Under the pieces are notes generated by a model. The model was given only the letters and a program-made list of their open reading frames with translations, ran no database searches and was not told where the DNA came from. From Streptomyces sp. NBC_00289 (lineage in GTDB: Bacteria > Actinomycetota > Actinomycetes > Streptomycetales > Streptomycetaceae): a stretch of DNA of 64,000 nucleotides. This document shows, piece after piece, positions 63,869 to 64,000 of this stretch (position 1 is the stretch's first letter; each line of letters opens with the position of its first letter). The position numbers were made by a program, and so were the translations under genes. Location: positions 806,001 through 870,000 of the forward strand of contig NZ_CP108046.1 of the NCBI RefSeq assembly GCF_041435115.1, read 5' to 3'.

Positions 63869-64000
63869 TTGGCGCCCCCTTCGGCCTGCTGGCGCGATGC
63901 CGGGTGGAACAGCGCGAAGACGAGTGACGCGTCCGGCAGCGACGGATCGGACAGCTCCCGGTACTCGTCCGCCAGCGCCTGCAGCCGCTCCCCCAGCTGC
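63865..64000 (-). CDS. ArsR-like helix-turn-helix regulator (partial, C-terminus)
   Basis: The frame enters from the right edge and ends TGA at 63865, overlapping the MFS start. The 44 visible residues (LQALADEYRELSDPSLPDAS, LVFALFHPAS) match the C-terminal end of winged-helix ArsR-type regulators that precede MFS exporters in Streptomyces. The DNA-binding domain is outside the window. It likely represses itself and the coupled MFS gene. Confidence 0.55.
   Translation of the reverse strand, partial: QLGERLQALADEYRELSDPSLPDASLVFALFHPASRQQAEGGAK

Overview
The window looks like Streptomyces chromosomal DNA, probably an accessory or arm region. It is very GC-rich, has strong third-position G/C and many GTG starts, shows 4-nt ATGA/GTGA gene overlaps, and carries typical actinobacterial families (MmyB-type XRE regulators, DUF2254, DUF2255, FUSC, GH15). 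No replication, ribosomal or other core gene is present. A large share of the DNA consists of recognisable but broken genes, transposon remnants and integrase scraps, mixed with small intact operons.

Layout. 1-9 kb: a cation/proton antiporter (cut by the window edge), an intact FUSC transporter, then remnants of a K+ channel, an SDR, a cyclase and an NhaP antiporter, a frameshifted DUF2254 protein and a decayed GMC oxidoreductase. 8-12.6 kb: a cyclase-family hydrolase overlapping a GH15 enzyme, then a ClC chloride channel. 12.6-13.9 kb: an intact ISAzo13-type insertion sequence with TAA duplications. 13.9-15.8 kb: no intact gene, but an XdhC scrap, a truncated CAU tRNA with nearby repeats, and a TetR scrap. 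15.8-19.3 kb: a pcaF-pcaI-pcaJ set of overlapping genes (last steps of the beta-ketoadipate pathway) with a divergent LysR regulator. 19.3-20.5 kb: four unrelated gene scraps, one from an integrase. 20.7-26.8 kb: an intact five-gene oligopeptide-type ABC importer, followed by another integrase scrap.

27-31 kb: an ABM monooxygenase, an alpha/beta hydrolase with a divergent TetR gene, and a wrecked gentisate module in which a divergent dioxygenase/iclR pair has lost both 5' ends at one junction. 31-43 kb: a stress/detoxification island of small redox genes (WrbA remnant, three SnoaL-like proteins, DJ-1/PfpI, quinone oxidoreductase, carboxymuconolactone decarboxylase family protein, cupin, zinc alcohol dehydrogenase, DUF2255, NhaP antiporter), with one intact and one truncated MmyB-type XRE regulator. 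Several genes here have a GGGG(A/G)-rich palindrome upstream. 43-47 kb: a response regulator/histidine kinase pair and an ABC exporter. 47-57.8 kb: aldehyde dehydrogenase, SDRs, MarR, hemerythrin, two TetR genes, an F420-type reductase, and an SDR plus another MmyB-type regulator sharing a 21-bp site. 57.8-60.8 kb: IS630 scraps and an IS701-type element bounded by CTAG. 60.8-64 kb: a lipoprotein, an MFS exporter and the end of an ArsR-like regulator.

The most coherent theme is regulator/oxidoreductase pairs handling quinones, aldehydes and other electrophiles, each with its own palindromic site. Several frameshifts are single-base and could be either true decay or sequence errors.
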